DNA of 64,000 bases from Flavobacterium bernardetii (GTDB lineage: Bacteria; Bacteroidota; Bacteroidia; Flavobacteriales; Flavobacteriaceae): contig NZ_JAANOQ010000001.1 of NCBI RefSeq assembly GCF_011305415.1, positions 459,631 to 523,630 on the forward strand. The letters run 5' to 3'. Of the stretch, positions 61,799 through 64,000 are shown one piece after another. The position numbers and the translations under genes were made by a program. The stretch's first letter is position 1; every line of letters starts with the position of its first letter. A model generated the notes under the pieces. The model saw nothing but the letters and a program-made list of their open reading frames with translations. It was not told the DNA's origin and made no database searches.

Positions 61799-63085
61799 AT
61801 GGCAAATATCAAACGTAACATAATTTTCTCGTTAGAGAAAAGGAAGAAAAATGGAGTTCTAGTAGTAGAGAACGTACCTATTAGAATGAGGGTTATTTTT
61901 TTAAATAATCGAGTTGATTTTTTTACTGGTTATCGTATTGATTTAGCTAAATGGGATAATAATATGCAGAAAGTAAAAAATGGATGTACAAATAAATTAA
62001 AACAAAGTGCATCTGATATTAATAGCGACCTTCAAAAATATTACACTCAAATTCAAGATATTTTTAAAATTTTCGAAACTAAAAATATTATTCCAACAGC
62101 AGAATTATTAAAAAAGGAATTCATTGAATTAAATAAGTCAAATTCAAGTGATTCAAAACAATCTCTCAAAAATGATTTTAAAATTGCATTTGAAGAGTTT
62201 AATAAAGAAAATGGAAGACAAAATAACTGGACAAAATCGACATTTCAAAAGTTTGAAAGTGTTAAGGTTCATTTGTCGGATTTTAAATCAGATTTGACAT
62301 TTGACTATTTTGATGAAAAGGGATTGAATAATTATTTGTTATTTCTCAGAGATACTAAGAAAATGAGAAATAGTACTATCATTAAACAATTGGGCTTTCT
62401 TAAATGGTTTCTTCGTTGGGCTTTTGAAAAAGGGTATAATCATTCAATTGTATTTGAAAAATTTAAGCCAAAAATAAAAATTGTTCCAAAAAAAGTAATT
62501 TTTCTTACTCCAGATGAATTAAAAAGCCTTCGTGAATTTATTATCCCTGAACAGAAACAATATCTAGAAAGAGTTAGGGATGTATTTATTTTTTGCTGTT
62601 ATAGTTCACTTCGTTATTCAGATGCTTATAATTTAAAACGAAGTAATATAAAAAATGATCATATAGAAGTTACTACAGTTAAAACGGCTGATAGCTTGTT
62701 TATAGATTTAAATGATTATTCAAGAGCTATACTGGAAAAATATAAAGATGTTCATTTTGAAGAGGATAGAGCTTTACCTGTTATTAGTAATCAAAAGATG
62801 AACGATTACATAAAAGAATTGGCTGAATTAGCAAAAATTAATGAACCAATTCACGAAACTTATTATGTTGGAGCAAAGAGAATTGAGACTGTTACACCAA
62901 AATATGAACTTTTGAGTACACATGCAGGGAGACGAACATTTATATGTTATGCGCTTTCCATTGGGATTCCTATTCAAATTATAATGAAATGGACTGGACA
63001 TTCTAGCTATGCGTCAATGAAACCTTACATTGATGTTATTAATGAGTTAAAGGCTAATGAAATGAAAAAATTTAATCTCGTTTAG
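61799..63085 (+). CDS. Tyrosine recombinase (phage integrase family)
   Basis: The 428-residue site-specific recombinase has an N-terminal arm-binding part, a SAM-like core-binding domain (about 118-220) and a catalytic domain (about 235-428) with SLRYSD (Arg), THAGRRTF (His and Arg), WTGHSSYASM and the nucleophile Tyr410 in MKPYIDV. The architecture is that of Bacteroidota integrases of mobile elements. Its position beside the pigment cluster suggests a separate element starting here. Target site not identified. Confidence 0.93.
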   Translation: MANIKRNIIFSLEKRKKNGVLVVENVPIRMRVIFLNNRVDFFTGYRIDLAKWDNNMQKVKNGCTNKLKQSASDINSDLQKYYTQIQDIFKIFETKNIIPTAELLKKEFIELNKSNSSDSKQSLKNDFKIAFEEFNKENGRQNNWTKSTFQKFESVKVHLSDFKSDLTFDYFDEKGLNNYLLFLRDTKKMRNSTIIKQLGFLKWFLRWAFEKGYNHSIVFEKFKPKIKIVPKKVIFLTPDELKSLREFIIPEQKQYLERVRDVFIFCCYSSLRYSDAYNLKRSNIKNDHIEVTTVKTADSLFIDLNDYSRAILEKYKDVHFEEDRALPVISNQKMNDYIKELAELAKINEPIHETYYVGAKRIETVTPKYELLSTHAGRRTFICYALSIGIPIQIIMKWTGHSSYASMKPYIDVINELKANEMKKFNLV

Positions 63086-63087
63086 GT

Positions 63088-64000
63088 ATGGAGTTAAGCA
63101 CTTATATACCCTCATTTAGAGAAGTTAATTCAATTTATGCAAAGTTTATTGAAACTGGACTTTATGGTTTTGATGAACAAGAAATAGTAATTAATTTTTT
63201 GGAAAAAATAAAAGATATAAAAAAGTTAGATAAGGTTTTATTTGAAAGTAGTGAAGCATTAAATTTTCAATCAAAATTTAATGCTTTTAATATTGTTTTG
63301 AATGATAATGTCAAACTATATGAAGGAAATAAAGAACTTTTTGATGCTCTTGACGTTGATAAATTATGTGGAATTAAATCAAGTTGTTTTGATGAAAACA
63401 TTAGTTTAAAACAAAAAGAAGTTGATGTTTTATTTAAAGATTATTGGTTAAGCAGAAGTAATTTAGGGGATAGGTTTTTTAAAAAAGCAGAAGAAAATGA
63501 ACATGACCCTATTTGGGAAGAGTACATTTACAAGAAGCAGCTTTATGATTGGAAAAATGAAGAATTAGATGCTTTACATAAAAAAAGAGAGCATATCTTA
63601 TATTATGTTTTGCCGTATATCTATAATAAATTTTCTGAAATCAGTATTTTAAGTAATTCTTTTTTAAGCATTTTAAATTCATATGAGCTAAAAATAAAAT
63701 TGTCTCAGAATGAAGTTTATTTTGATTCAGAACTCACAGGCGCACTCTATAAAATATGCAATGATTTTATTTTTGAAACAATGGATGAAATAAGTTTTTA
63801 CTATGAAATTAATCTAATAAATACCGAAAACAAATTAGTCATTAAAGGTGATAACATAATGAAAGTTTATTATTTAATATTCAAACTTAAAGACAAAATT
63901 GAGGAAGATAAAAAAAGGACTGAATGGATAAAAAACATACTTGTTAAGTTAGGATTAAAAATGAAAAATTATAATTCAAAAGCTTCAAGTATTGATAAAG
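63088..64000 (+). CDS. Partial gene downstream of the recombinase, unknown function
   Basis: From ATG 63088, 2 bp after the recombinase stop, an open frame runs off the window end (at least 304 codons). The visible product is hydrophilic and mostly helical, with Lys/Glu-rich stretches (KKAEENEHDPIWEEY, WKNEELDALHKKREH) and no motif I recognise. Close spacing suggests co-transcription with the recombinase, so it may be cargo or an accessory protein of the element. Confidence 0.8.
   Translation, partial: MELSTYIPSFREVNSIYAKFIETGLYGFDEQEIVINFLEKIKDIKKLDKVLFESSEALNFQSKFNAFNIVLNDNVKLYEGNKELFDALDVDKLCGIKSSCFDENISLKQKEVDVLFKDYWLSRSNLGDRFFKKAEENEHDPIWEEYIYKKQLYDWKNEELDALHKKREHILYYVLPYIYNKFSEISILSNSFLSILNSYELKIKLSQNEVYFDSELTGALYKICNDFIFETMDEISFYYEINLINTENKLVIKGDNIMKVYYLIFKLKDKIEEDKKRTEWIKNILVKLGLKMKNYNSKASSIDK

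Overview
The window reads as chromosomal DNA of a Flavobacterium-like member of the Bacteroidota (Flavobacteriaceae). The evidence is the strongly AT-rich codon use, repeated TAnnTTTG promoter boxes, a type IX secretion C-terminal sorting domain, and a complete flexirubin (aryl-polyene plus dialkylresorcinol pigment) gene cluster. The cluster's tyrosine ammonia-lyase closely resembles my recollection of the Flavobacterium johnsoniae enzyme. No rRNA, tRNA or CRISPR array was found.

Region 1 (1-6.2 kb) holds a purine nucleoside phosphorylase, a membrane protein with a serine-hydrolase-like motif, and a signalling locus. The signalling locus contains a NarL-type response regulator, a divergent LytTR regulator with a degenerate receiver, a 65-residue lipoprotein and a TPR lipoprotein histidine kinase. 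Region 2 (6.2-7.7 kb) is non-coding: dispersed repeats, then an array of 28 units of exactly 21 bp. Region 3 (7.7-18.6 kb) is a type I restriction-modification operon. A large KAP P-loop NTPase is inserted between hsdM and hsdS, and two nuclease-like genes (PD-(D/E)XK and GIY-YIG) follow hsdR.

The most notable new signal links regions 1 to 3. A direct repeat, AACCGTAAG/A-N13-AACCGTAAAA (period 22 bp), occurs three times, each time 18-19 bp upstream of a weak TAnnTTT-like -7 box. The copies lie upstream of the hydrolase-like gene, the LytTR gene itself and hsdM. The geometry fits binding sites for LytTR regulators, so the adjacent LytTR protein may control itself and the restriction operon.

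Region 4 (18.6-27.9 kb) has small membrane and exported proteins, a DUF559 gene bracketed by 117-bp direct repeats, a PhoD-like phosphatase with a T9SS domain, a Rieske FAD oxidoreductase and about 2 kb of dispersed intergenic repeats. Region 5 (27.9-61.6 kb) is the pigment cluster. It has a halogenase-like flavoprotein (minus strand), a co-directional run of about 31 kb from the tyrosine ammonia-lyase to a CoA ligase, and a convergent phosphopantetheinyl transferase. Tyrosine is probably converted to coumarate, activated by the CoA ligase, extended on two carrier proteins by ketosynthases, FabG and hotdog dehydratases, and esterified to a DarA/DarB-made dialkylresorcinol. ABC and MMPL proteins probably place the product in the outer membrane. 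Region 6 (61.6-64 kb) has a hairpin-rich gap, a tyrosine recombinase and an unidentified gene running off the end, which suggests a mobile element next to the pigment cluster.
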